Below, one piece after another: positions 6,317-12,885 of a stretch of DNA of 26,219 bases (the stretch's first letter is position 1; each line of letters starts with the position of its first letter). The stretch is taken from positions 1 through 26,219 of the forward strand of contig JBHORD010000100.1 of assembly GCA_042408355.1 (NCBI GenBank), written 5' to 3'. Under the pieces are notes generated by a model. The model made no database searches. It was not told the DNA's origin and saw nothing but the letters and a program-made list of their open reading frames with translations. Both the position numbers and the translations under genes were made by a program. Source of the DNA: Fen-1038 sp042408355 (GTDB lineage: Bacteria; Chloroflexota; Anaerolineae; Anaerolineales; Villigracilaceae).

Positions 6317-6994
6317 TCACAACGTAATATCAAGCAGACCTTCAGCCACGGAGCGCAGTCTTTCAGTGGACATGGAGCTCAATTTCAGCGCCAATTCAAT
6401 GTATGGACGATTCACCGGCTGGCATACGAAGTTCTGCAGTTCTTTTGGCAGTTCGAGGAATTGTCTGATGGAGTTTTGATCATTCATCCATTCGCCGATC
6501 GGGCCGTTCTGATCGAAGAAAATGTCAATCCGGCTTCCCAGCGCGGCGAGAATGGCTTCGAGTTCGGGCAGAGGAATCGGACGTTCGCCGAGTTCATAGG
6601 CGTTGAGGCGCGCGCCGGAAATGCCGGTTTCCTGCGCCAATGCCTTGATCGAAAGGCTGGCGTTGTTGCGTTCCTGGCGGAGCAAGGCGCCGATCATGCG
6701 CTGGCGCACATCTACAAGACGCGGCAAGTCAAGCGGTTCAGTTGGCGAAGCATCGTCTGAGATGGAGGATTTACCCCAGAAATGATCAATGGGCAGTTGC
6801 AGGTAATAAGCCAGGATCTCAAGTTCAGGAAGCGAAGGGGCGCGGCGTCCCTCTTCATAGGCGCGGAAGACGCCTTTTGTGACGCCGATAGCCCTGGCGC
6901 ATTCATCAATATTTCGGCGCGCCGCCAGCCGGGCATCCCGGATCAGAACGCCTAATTTTTTTGTGCGAAGTGTGATCTGAGAGCGAGTGTCCAT
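6317..6994 (-). CDS. XRE-family transcriptional regulator with two helix-turn-helix domains
   Basis: This 225-residue protein carries two Cro/C1-type HTH domains. The first is about residues 14-70 (LGVLIRDARLAARRNIDECA, then GVTKGVFRAYEEGRRAPSLP), the second about 97-155 (GALLRQERNNASLSIKALAQ, then GISGARLNAYELGERPIPLP). The C-terminal third is helical with no known ligand domain. Two HTH units in one chain suggest recognition of two half-sites by a monomer or a long operator by a dimer. Its -10 element lies at 7012-7017, just after cpaF, so it begins its own transcript. The following TPR gene starts close to or overlaps its stop, which suggests the two work together. The regulated targets are unknown. 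Confidence 0.88.
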   Translation of the reverse strand: MDTRSQITLRTKKLGVLIRDARLAARRNIDECARAIGVTKGVFRAYEEGRRAPSLPELEILAYYLQLPIDHFWGKSSISDDASPTEPLDLPRLVDVRQRMIGALLRQERNNASLSIKALAQETGISGARLNAYELGERPIPLPELEAILAALGSRIDIFFDQNGPIGEWMNDQNSIRQFLELPKELQNFVCQPVNRPYIELALKLSSMSTERLRSVAEGLLDITL

Positions 6995-7011
6995 GCAAGC
7001 CTCGTGGCCTG

Positions 7012-7017
7012 ATTATA
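7012..7017 (-). promoter_or_regulatory. -10 element of the XRE regulator gene
   Basis: A perfect TATAAT on the minus strand lies 17 bases before the ATG at 6994, with CGAGG between them as a possible ribosome-binding site, so the leader would be about ten bases. No good -35 is visible. Flanking GTTGCA (7024-7029) and TGCAAC (7060-7065) form a spaced inverted repeat upstream that could be an operator for autoregulation. The 74-base gap after cpaF has no obvious terminator. Confidence 0.45.
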
Positions 7018-7068
7018 CTGCGTGTTGCAGATAATCATCGCAGTGACTCTTCACGGTTTTGCAACATG

Positions 7069-8397
7069 CTAACGGCGCTGGCGGGCGCTGGTCAATCTAT
7101 CTGCAATCGAGGTGCCAAAAATTTCAGCGCCCAGTTTATATCCGGCCGCTTCGAGGCGTGAAGAAAACATTGGGCGGATTCCGGTGGCTTTCAATTCGCC
7201 AAGCACTTTTCCTCCTTCGCCCACGCCGGTTTGTTCGAACTTGAATATGTCGGTCAGAACAATCGTGTCGCCTTCCATGCCTGCCACCTCGGTGATGGCG
7301 GTCACTTTACGCGAACCATCCTTGAGGCGCGTCTGCTGGACAATGAGGTCCACCGCAGAGGAAATTTGCTGGCGTACAACCTTGATCGGCAAGTCCATGC
7401 CGGCCATTAACACAAGCGTCTCGAGACGCGATAACGCATCGCGGGGGGAATTGGCGTGGAGCGTGGTCAACGAGCCGTCATGGCCGGTGTTCATTGCCTG
7501 CAACATATCAAGCGCCTCGCCGCCGCGGCATTCGCCGACAACGATTCGATCGGGGCGCATGCGAAGCGAGTTGCGGACCAGATCGCGGATCGTTGTTGCG
7601 CCGCCGCCGTCCACATTGGCGGGTTTGGTTTCGAGCCGCAATACATGATCCTGTTGAAGCTGTAGCTCCGCCGCGTCTTCGATGGTGATGATGCGCTCGT
7701 TCTCGGGTATGAAACCGGACAACACATTCAGCAGTGTGGTTTTGCCCGAGCCGGTGCCGCCTGAAATAACAATGTTCAAACGCGCCATCACACAAGCGCG
7801 AAGAAACTCGGCCATGCTCGGCGTAAGCGAACCGTATTCGACGAGCTGGGCGATCTGAAGCTTGTCCTTGCGGAATTTGCGGATGGTGATCGAAGGCCCG
7901 TCAATAGCGACCGGCGGAACGACCGCATTGACGCGCGAACCGTCGGGCAAACGCGCATCCACGGTGGGGCTGTCAGCGTCCACGCGCCGGCCAAGGGGCA
8001 GAATGATGCGGTCAATGATTCGCAAAACGTGCGCGTCATCATCGAAGGTTACATTGGTGCGCATCAACTGTCCCTTCTTTTCGATATACACCTTCTTCGG
8101 ACCATTCACCATTACTTCGCTGACATCCGGATCGTCAAGCAGGGGCTGAATCGGTCCATAGCCGAGCATGTCGTTCAGGACATCCTGAAAAACGGCGCGT
8201 TGAATGTCATCTGGAAGGCTGATACGCGCCTGATCGTACACGCTCTTCAGATGTTGTTTGATGAACGTTGTGCGCTGATCGAATGGAATCCCTTCGCTTT
8301 CGATCCCGCGCGACAGGCTGTCAATCAAAAAACGCTTGAGTTTTGCAAGATCGGACGCCGAGAAACGCACGGGATTTTGAGAAGCCGGTTGAACCAT
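7069..8397 (-). CDS. cpaF: CpaF/TadA-type secretion ATPase of a Tad (Flp) pilus system
   Basis: The 442-residue protein is a type II/IV secretion ATPase of the CpaF/TadA branch, which forms the hexameric motor of Tad pili. It has the helical N-terminal domain (about 1-90, with YGPIQPLLDDPDVSEVMVNG), the middle domain (DARLPDGSRVNAVVPPVAI), Walker A GGTGSGKT (213-220), the Asp box IITIEDAAELQL (236-247), Walker B-type IVVGECRGGEALDM (285-299) and the His box TTLHANSPRDAL (311-322). Everything needed for ATP hydrolysis is intact. In known Tad loci tadB and tadC follow immediately; here an XRE regulator follows instead, so the platform and pilin genes must be elsewhere if they exist. The gene starts three bases after the small conserved gene upstream. 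Confidence 0.95.
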   Translation of the reverse strand: MVQPASQNPVRFSASDLAKLKRFLIDSLSRGIESEGIPFDQRTTFIKQHLKSVYDQARISLPDDIQRAVFQDVLNDMLGYGPIQPLLDDPDVSEVMVNGPKKVYIEKKGQLMRTNVTFDDDAHVLRIIDRIILPLGRRVDADSPTVDARLPDGSRVNAVVPPVAIDGPSITIRKFRKDKLQIAQLVEYGSLTPSMAEFLRACVMARLNIVISGGTGSGKTTLLNVLSGFIPENERIITIEDAAELQLQQDHVLRLETKPANVDGGGATTIRDLVRNSLRMRPDRIVVGECRGGEALDMLQAMNTGHDGSLTTLHANSPRDALSRLETLVLMAGMDLPIKVVRQQISSAVDLIVQQTRLKDGSRKVTAITEVAGMEGDTIVLTDIFKFEQTGVGEGGKVLGELKATGIRPMFSSRLEAAGYKLGAEIFGTSIADRLTSARQRR

Positions 8398-8400
8398 CGT

Positions 8401-8688
8401 TTATTCCTTTGTCCCTTCCTCGCCGGGGATAACCCAAATAATTTGGGAACGCCGCACGGCAAGAAACGGCGCGCTGAACAGGACCTGGCCATCGGCCCCC
8501 AAAATGCTGGCATTGGTCATGGCGAGGAAGAGTTCGTCCCGGTCGAGCTCATCTTTCAGGCGTTCGCCCTGCCGAACATGAACATTGCCTCGAATCAACT
8601 GATGGGTCGTTTGAACTGTGGCATGAACGGAAATCTTGGTCACCACATCGGTATAGAATTTTCCTTTTTCATCGTATTCGATTGTCAT
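8401..8688 (-). CDS. Small conserved protein between cpaE and cpaF (DUF6812-like?)
   Basis: A 95-residue beta-rich soluble protein with ATG at 8688 and GAGG just upstream. The visible pattern is THQLIRGNVHVRQGERLKDE, then DELFLAMTNASIL, then APFLAVRRSQIIWVIPGEE. That layout resembles small conserved proteins grouped in DUF6812, but I name the family only from memory. There is no catalytic motif, signal peptide or membrane segment. It lies 27 bases after cpaE and 3 bases before cpaF, which ties it to their expression and suggests a role with the secretion ATPase. Confidence 0.75.
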   Translation of the reverse strand: MTIEYDEKGKFYTDVVTKISVHATVQTTHQLIRGNVHVRQGERLKDELDRDELFLAMTNASILGADGQVLFSAPFLAVRRSQIIWVIPGEEGTKE

Positions 8689-8715
8689 GACTGCCTCTGT
8701 TTTTACATGAAGTTT

Positions 8716-9867
8716 TTATATCGAGCGGACGCGCCGGGCAAGAAACACCATTTGCTGGGATGTGTCCCTCAAAATGATGGCGGCGGTATCGTTCGGAAAT
8801 TTGGTTGTGAGCGGTTGATGAAGGTTGTTGGCCAGCGCAAAATTTCCTCCAAGATAAGGCATGGCGGTCTTGATCTCGATGCCGATGATTTTTTCGGCTT
8901 CGGCTCTTGTCAATCCCTCCAAACCTACAGCCCTGTTCAAAATGGTATAGACGTTGGAGGCCCGCAAGCCTTTGGTTTGCAAATAATCCCAGACGGTTTT
9001 CGTAAGCGTAATCGTGCTTAAATCGGTGCTGACAATCATGACCGCCAGGTCGGCGTTTTGGATCAACGGCAGGCTGATGCGCGAAAGAGTGCGGCCGATA
9101 TCGAGCAAGACAAAATCATACGCGAGCTTCAACGAACGCACAATGCCGCCGATCCTTCCGACATTGAGCTGGTTGCCGCTTTCGGGATCAGGCGAACCTG
9201 CCAGCAGATGAAAACGCCAATTGGTCATTTCAGTCAGGTTGTTGCGAAAGAACTCAGGCGTTGTTTCTGAAGCCGGCATTTCGGCAATGGTCACCAAATT
9301 CTGGCTGCCGTCATACCCGACAATTTCGGCGATGGAACCGATCGGCAAAACAATATCGGCCACGGCGACGCGCGCCTCCGGCTGCAAAGAGGCAATGTTC
9401 ATGGCGATATTGGCGCACAGCGACGATGTACCTGTCCCGCCTTTGGCGCTCAAAAAGACCATCAGGATGCCGCCTTCTTTTGCCATTGAAAGCGGCACGC
9501 TGGATAATCGTTCGATTGTTTCCAGCAGAGATGGAATCGCCTTTGCCGTCTTTACCAAATACTCATTGAAGCCGGCCTGCAGGCAGGCGCGCGAACGCGA
9601 GGGGGCGGTGTCACGGCTGAGGGCAATGAGCGGCGTCTTGGATGTTCGATCATCGGAGCGCAAGCGGACGGCAAAGTCCTCCCCTTTCATGTCAGTGATT
9701 ACGGGATCTATTACGATCAGGTCAGGACGATCCCGCCATGCGGCAATCAGACCTTCTTTGGCGGAAGAAGCCCGCAGAATATGATGCCCTGCCTCTTGCA
9801 ACGCCGCCGAAACATAACTGAGACTGACGGCGTCTGCATCAACCACAAGGATCGTACTCCCGGCCAT
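8716..9867 (-). CDS. cpaE: CpaE/TadZ-like protein: response-regulator receiver fused to a ParA/MinD-type ATPase
   Basis: The 383-residue protein joins a receiver-like domain (1-120) with a MinD/ParA-type domain (about 132-383), as in CpaE/TadZ proteins that place Tad pilus machinery at its cellular site. The receiver keeps the acidic pair (D10, D12), an Asp at the acceptor position (D54 in VIDPVI) and K106. The P-loop reads SAKGGTGTSS (140-149): the signature lysine KGG is present, but the second lysine of KGGVGKT is Thr, a known trait of the CpaE subgroup. The Walker B-like segment is DFVLLDIGRTL. I chose ATG 9867 (AAGGG upstream) over TTG 9879. It starts eight bases after the OmpR-type regulator and is part of the kinase-regulator-cpaE-cpaF run. 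Confidence 0.9.
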   Translation of the reverse strand: MAGSTILVVDADAVSLSYVSAALQEAGHHILRASSAKEGLIAAWRDRPDLIVIDPVITDMKGEDFAVRLRSDDRTSKTPLIALSRDTAPSRSRACLQAGFNEYLVKTAKAIPSLLETIERLSSVPLSMAKEGGILMVFLSAKGGTGTSSLCANIAMNIASLQPEARVAVADIVLPIGSIAEIVGYDGSQNLVTIAEMPASETTPEFFRNNLTEMTNWRFHLLAGSPDPESGNQLNVGRIGGIVRSLKLAYDFVLLDIGRTLSRISLPLIQNADLAVMIVSTDLSTITLTKTVWDYLQTKGLRASNVYTILNRAVGLEGLTRAEAEKIIGIEIKTAMPYLGGNFALANNLHQPLTTKFPNDTAAIILRDTSQQMVFLARRVRSI

Positions 9868-9875
9868 TGAACCCT

Positions 9876-10571
9876 TCAAACTTCGAGCGGAGGCATCAAA
9901 TATCCGAGGCCCGAACGCGTCACAATGTGATGCGGGTTATGCGGATCCGTTTCCAGTTTCTGACGGAGACGGGCAATGCTCACCCATAGAATTTCCTTAT
10001 CGAGTTTGTATTCGGGTCCCCAGACGCTGGTCAATAATTCTTCGGAGGTCAGGATCGTTCCAACATTATGGGCAAATTGCAGAAGCAAGCGGTATTCCGT
10101 GGCAGATAGAGAAACCGGCTGATTATCTTTCCAGACTTCCGCGCGGGCAAAATCAATTTTCAAATTTTCATGTGTAAAGAAGCGTTCCTGTCCATGTTCG
10201 GTGGGCGGCTGAGCGCGCCGCAAAACGGCGCGCACCCGCGCCAAAAGCTCGGTGGCAGAGAAAGGCTTGACAAGATAATCGTCCGCTCCGAGGTCCAGGC
10301 CTTTGACGCGGTCCTGTTCCTCGCCTTTGGCAGTCAACATGATGATGGGGACATTGGAAAATTCGCGAATGCGCTGGCAGGCTCCAAAACCGTCGAGGCG
10401 CGGCATCATGATGTCGAGCAAAATCAAATCCACAGGCTGGGCGGAGAAAGTATCCACCGCTTGAATTCCATCTGAAGCCGTGACCACGGTATAACCCTCC
10501 GTCTTCAGGTTTGCCTCCAGCAAACGGAGGTAACGGGGTTCGTCGTCCACAATCAAAATTTTCTTGGACAT
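9876..10571 (-). CDS. OmpR/PhoB-family response regulator
   Basis: This 231-residue DNA-binding response regulator has a complete receiver (1-120): acidic pocket at D9-D10-E11, phospho-acceptor D53 in LLDIMMPRLDG, T80, and K102 in YLVKPF. It is followed by a winged-helix DNA-binding domain (about 135-228: LSATEYRLLLQFAHN, then DKEILWVSIARLRQKLE, then RSGLGYLMP). The ATG at 10571 has AAGGAGG five bases upstream; the open frame extends further but lacks a site. It lies directly downstream of two histidine kinases, which are its likely phosphodonors, and upstream of cpaE, which suggests it controls this cluster or the pilus regulon. Confidence 0.95.
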   Translation of the reverse strand: MSKKILIVDDEPRYLRLLEANLKTEGYTVVTASDGIQAVDTFSAQPVDLILLDIMMPRLDGFGACQRIREFSNVPIIMLTAKGEEQDRVKGLDLGADDYLVKPFSATELLARVRAVLRRAQPPTEHGQERFFTHENLKIDFARAEVWKDNQPVSLSATEYRLLLQFAHNVGTILTSEELLTSVWGPEYKLDKEILWVSIARLRQKLETDPHNPHHIVTRSGLGYLMPPLEV

Positions 10572-10596
10572 GATGCCTCCTTCATGCAAAACCGGA

Positions 10597-11781
10597 TCAA
10601 AGGGTTGGCTCGATGGGCAGTTCGATAAAGAAGGTCGTGCCTTCGTCGAGGATGGATTCTGCCCAAATCTTACCATGATGTGCAAGAATTATCTGCTTGC
10701 AAATGTAGAGTCCCAAACCGGTGCCGGTGACCGTGCCCTGGCCCGGGACGCGATAAAAACGTTCAAAGACGAAAGGAAGATAATCTTCGGGAATGCCGGG
10801 GCCGCGGTCTGCGAATGCAACGCGCAAAGTTTTATCGACGCGGCGGAGGCTGATCTGTATCGGCGATTCGGGAGCATATTTCATTGCGTTGCTGAAAAGG
10901 TTTTCAAACACTTGCGATAACCGCACTCCGTCGCCGAGGATGGGCGGGACATTTTCAAAATCCAAATTTACCTGCAGGTCAGCATGATGAGTATGAAGCC
11001 GCGTCGCAACATCGCGGATCAAAGCGTCCAGTCTCAACGGCTGGAATTTAAACTGAAGCGTTTTCGTCTGCAGGCGCGCCGACTCAAGCATATTCTCGAT
11101 AAGGCGCGTCAGCCGGTCGGCTTCGTCGTCTATGATCGCCAGAAATTCGCGCTGGGTTTTGTCGTCCCATTTTGTGTCTTCGCGCAAAAGGCTGGTGCTG
11201 TACCCTTTGATAAAGCCAAGCGGCGTACGCAGTTCATGCGAGATCGTGGATACAAAATCGTCCTGCAAACGCATTTGTTTTTGCACCGACTCCAAATCCG
11301 CGCGCGCCTCTTGCAGGGCTTTGGATGTTAACAACGAGGAAACCGCAGTTGCGATCAATGCCGCCATGCGAATGTGAATCGGGGAATAGGCCGGGCCGCC
11401 GAATCGGACGAAGACCAGCGCGCCGGTCAATCGTCCGGCGGTGAACAACGGCAACCCTATAAGGTGAGGCAGGTCGAGGCGGTCAGCGTGTTGACGTTGA
11501 ACCGGTTCATGCATCACCATTTCTTTCTCGGCGATAACTTCTCCGGCGATTCCTTCCCCCCAGCTGACGTCCGCTTCGGCGCTTTTGCCGCGTCCAACCG
11601 CGCGGGCATAGACAATATCCAATCCGCTGGCAGACAGAATATAAACAGCCACGTTGTCATACATAAATTCATCGCGCAGGGAAGACAGCAACGTATCCAG
11701 CGCGGCTTTCCAATCCGTCTGGTTGTTGACGGCTTGCAGAATGGTATATAGATAATCCAGCGTCAGCGGATCAACCGACAT
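10597..11781 (-). CDS. Soluble GAF-domain sensor histidine kinase
   Basis: The 394-residue kinase has an N-terminal GAF domain (about 10-155, with VSWGEGIAGEVIAEKEM and LIGLPLFTAGRLTGALVFV), a short coiled linker, a HisKA domain with H182 in STISHELRTPL, and a HATPase_c domain with N-box NLFSNAMKYAP, G1 ADRGPGIP, F-box FERFYR and G2 TGTGLGLYICK. No membrane helix is seen, so it senses a cytoplasmic signal through the GAF domain; the ligand is unknown. It starts three bases after the stop of the other kinase and ends 25 bases before the response regulator, a clear sign of one transcription unit. Confidence 0.95.
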   Translation of the reverse strand: MSVDPLTLDYLYTILQAVNNQTDWKAALDTLLSSLRDEFMYDNVAVYILSASGLDIVYARAVGRGKSAEADVSWGEGIAGEVIAEKEMVMHEPVQRQHADRLDLPHLIGLPLFTAGRLTGALVFVRFGGPAYSPIHIRMAALIATAVSSLLTSKALQEARADLESVQKQMRLQDDFVSTISHELRTPLGFIKGYSTSLLREDTKWDDKTQREFLAIIDDEADRLTRLIENMLESARLQTKTLQFKFQPLRLDALIRDVATRLHTHHADLQVNLDFENVPPILGDGVRLSQVFENLFSNAMKYAPESPIQISLRRVDKTLRVAFADRGPGIPEDYLPFVFERFYRVPGQGTVTGTGLGLYICKQIILAHHGKIWAESILDEGTTFFIELPIEPTL

Positions 11782-11784
11782 AGG

Positions 11785-12837
11785 TTATGTTGAACGTTTC
11801 TGTTTCTTTTCAGGTGGCACGGCTAAAAGCGGGAATTTGAATGTGGAGCCCCGGCCTTCGATGGAATTCACCTCCAGCATGGAACCGTGCGCTTCGATAA
11901 TTTGACGAACCAGCGAAAGCCCCAGACCGGTGCCGCCCGCCTTGCGCGTGGACGATCCGTCCAGTTGATGGAACGGTTCGAAGATTTCCTCCATTCGATT
12001 TGCAGGGATGCCGATGCCGGTATCCGTCACTGAAACCATGACCAGATTTGCGCCCTCTTCCTTCAGGTTGAGCACCACGCGTCCGCCAGACGGGCTGAAT
12101 TTGATCGCATTGTCGAGGAGTTGATTCAGCACCCAGCCAATTTTTTCGGAATCGCCCTGAACGAACGGGAGATTTTCATCGGCAAGCACATGCACGCTTA
12201 CGCCGCGCTCGTCGCCTTTCTGGCTGGCGGTCTTGGCGGTCAGATTTGCAAGCCGGCGGATATCGAAGGCTTCCTGTTTCATGCTCATCTCTCCGCGAGA
12301 GGCCAGCGAGAACATGATCAAATCCTCGATCAGATTCTCCAGCCGATCCGACGCTTTTTGGCTGACGCTCAATGCATATCGTTGTTCCGATGTGAGCGGG
12401 CCGAGCGATTCGGTCGCCATCAGTTCAAGATAGCCTTTGATGTGAGTCAGCGGCGTGCGCAATTCATGCGAGATATTCGCCACGAAATTGGCTTTCATCT
12501 GGCTGAGTTCCGAAAGCCGCTCAAGCGCTTCCTGAAGTTCGGAAGTCCGTTCCTGGACGCGCTGTTCCAGCGTGCGGTTTGCGGCCTGCAACGCCGCCCG
12601 CAATTGAATAATCTGCTCCGTAACCGCCTGATCGAGCGTGGTTTGATCGAGAAGTTTCAACTCCAAAAGGGCCTGACCGAGTAAATAGGTTTTTCCTTCC
12701 GCTATTTTTTCCTGCTGATATGCCAGGGCTTTTTGCAAATCCAATTCGGTGATATGACCGCCGCGCACCAGCGCCTCGCCCAATCTTGGCACAAGCATTT
12801 CGGGAGTTAGATGGAACAAAGGTTTGGTATTCGTCAT
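11785..12837 (-). CDS. Histidine kinase with an N-terminal MshEN/PilB-N-like domain
   Basis: The 350-residue kinase begins with about 65 residues that look like the N-terminal (MshEN, T2SSE_N) domain of type II secretion/type IV pilus ATPases: VPRLGEALVRGGHITELDLQ then KALAYQQ at 17-42, and a second half LLGQALLELKLLDQTTLDQA at 52-71. A coiled coil follows (about 76-115), then HisKA with H124 in NISHELRTPL and HATPase_c with N-box QLLDNAIKFSP, G1 TDTGIGIP, F-box FEPFHQ and G2 GGTGLGLSLV. All catalytic boxes are intact. No membrane segment is present. ATG 12837 has GGAGA upstream; TTG 12858 is a less likely start. It heads the kinase-kinase-regulator-cpaE-cpaF run. Confidence 0.92.
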   Translation of the reverse strand: MTNTKPLFHLTPEMLVPRLGEALVRGGHITELDLQKALAYQQEKIAEGKTYLLGQALLELKLLDQTTLDQAVTEQIIQLRAALQAANRTLEQRVQERTSELQEALERLSELSQMKANFVANISHELRTPLTHIKGYLELMATESLGPLTSEQRYALSVSQKASDRLENLIEDLIMFSLASRGEMSMKQEAFDIRRLANLTAKTASQKGDERGVSVHVLADENLPFVQGDSEKIGWVLNQLLDNAIKFSPSGGRVVLNLKEEGANLVMVSVTDTGIGIPANRMEEIFEPFHQLDGSSTRKAGGTGLGLSLVRQIIEAHGSMLEVNSIEGRGSTFKFPLLAVPPEKKQKRST

Positions 12838-12873
12838 ATAACGATCTCCGCAAACCAATCCACAGGCACGGTC

Positions 12874-12885
12874 AAGGCATGCCTT
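12874..12885. promoter_or_regulatory. Perfect 12-base palindrome upstream of the kinase operon
   Basis: AAGGCATGCCTT is a perfect palindrome directly after the amidohydrolase stop and 37 bases upstream of the first kinase start. It contains no T-run and is too short for a terminator, so a dimeric regulator site is one possibility. A TTGACC follows on the minus strand, but no -10 is found at the right distance. Chance cannot be excluded. Confidence 0.3.

Noticed and set aside
7069..8397. CpaF as a type IV pilus PilB or general GspE ATPase
   Set aside because: It lacks the tetracysteine zinc region of PilB/GspE and has the CpaF/TadA-type ECRGGE and TTLHANS motifs.
8029..9021. 330-codon plus-strand frame antisense to cpaF, the small gene and cpaE
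   Set aside because: It crosses three well-supported minus-strand genes and has no domain-like pattern; such antisense frames arise from codon bias in GC-rich DNA.
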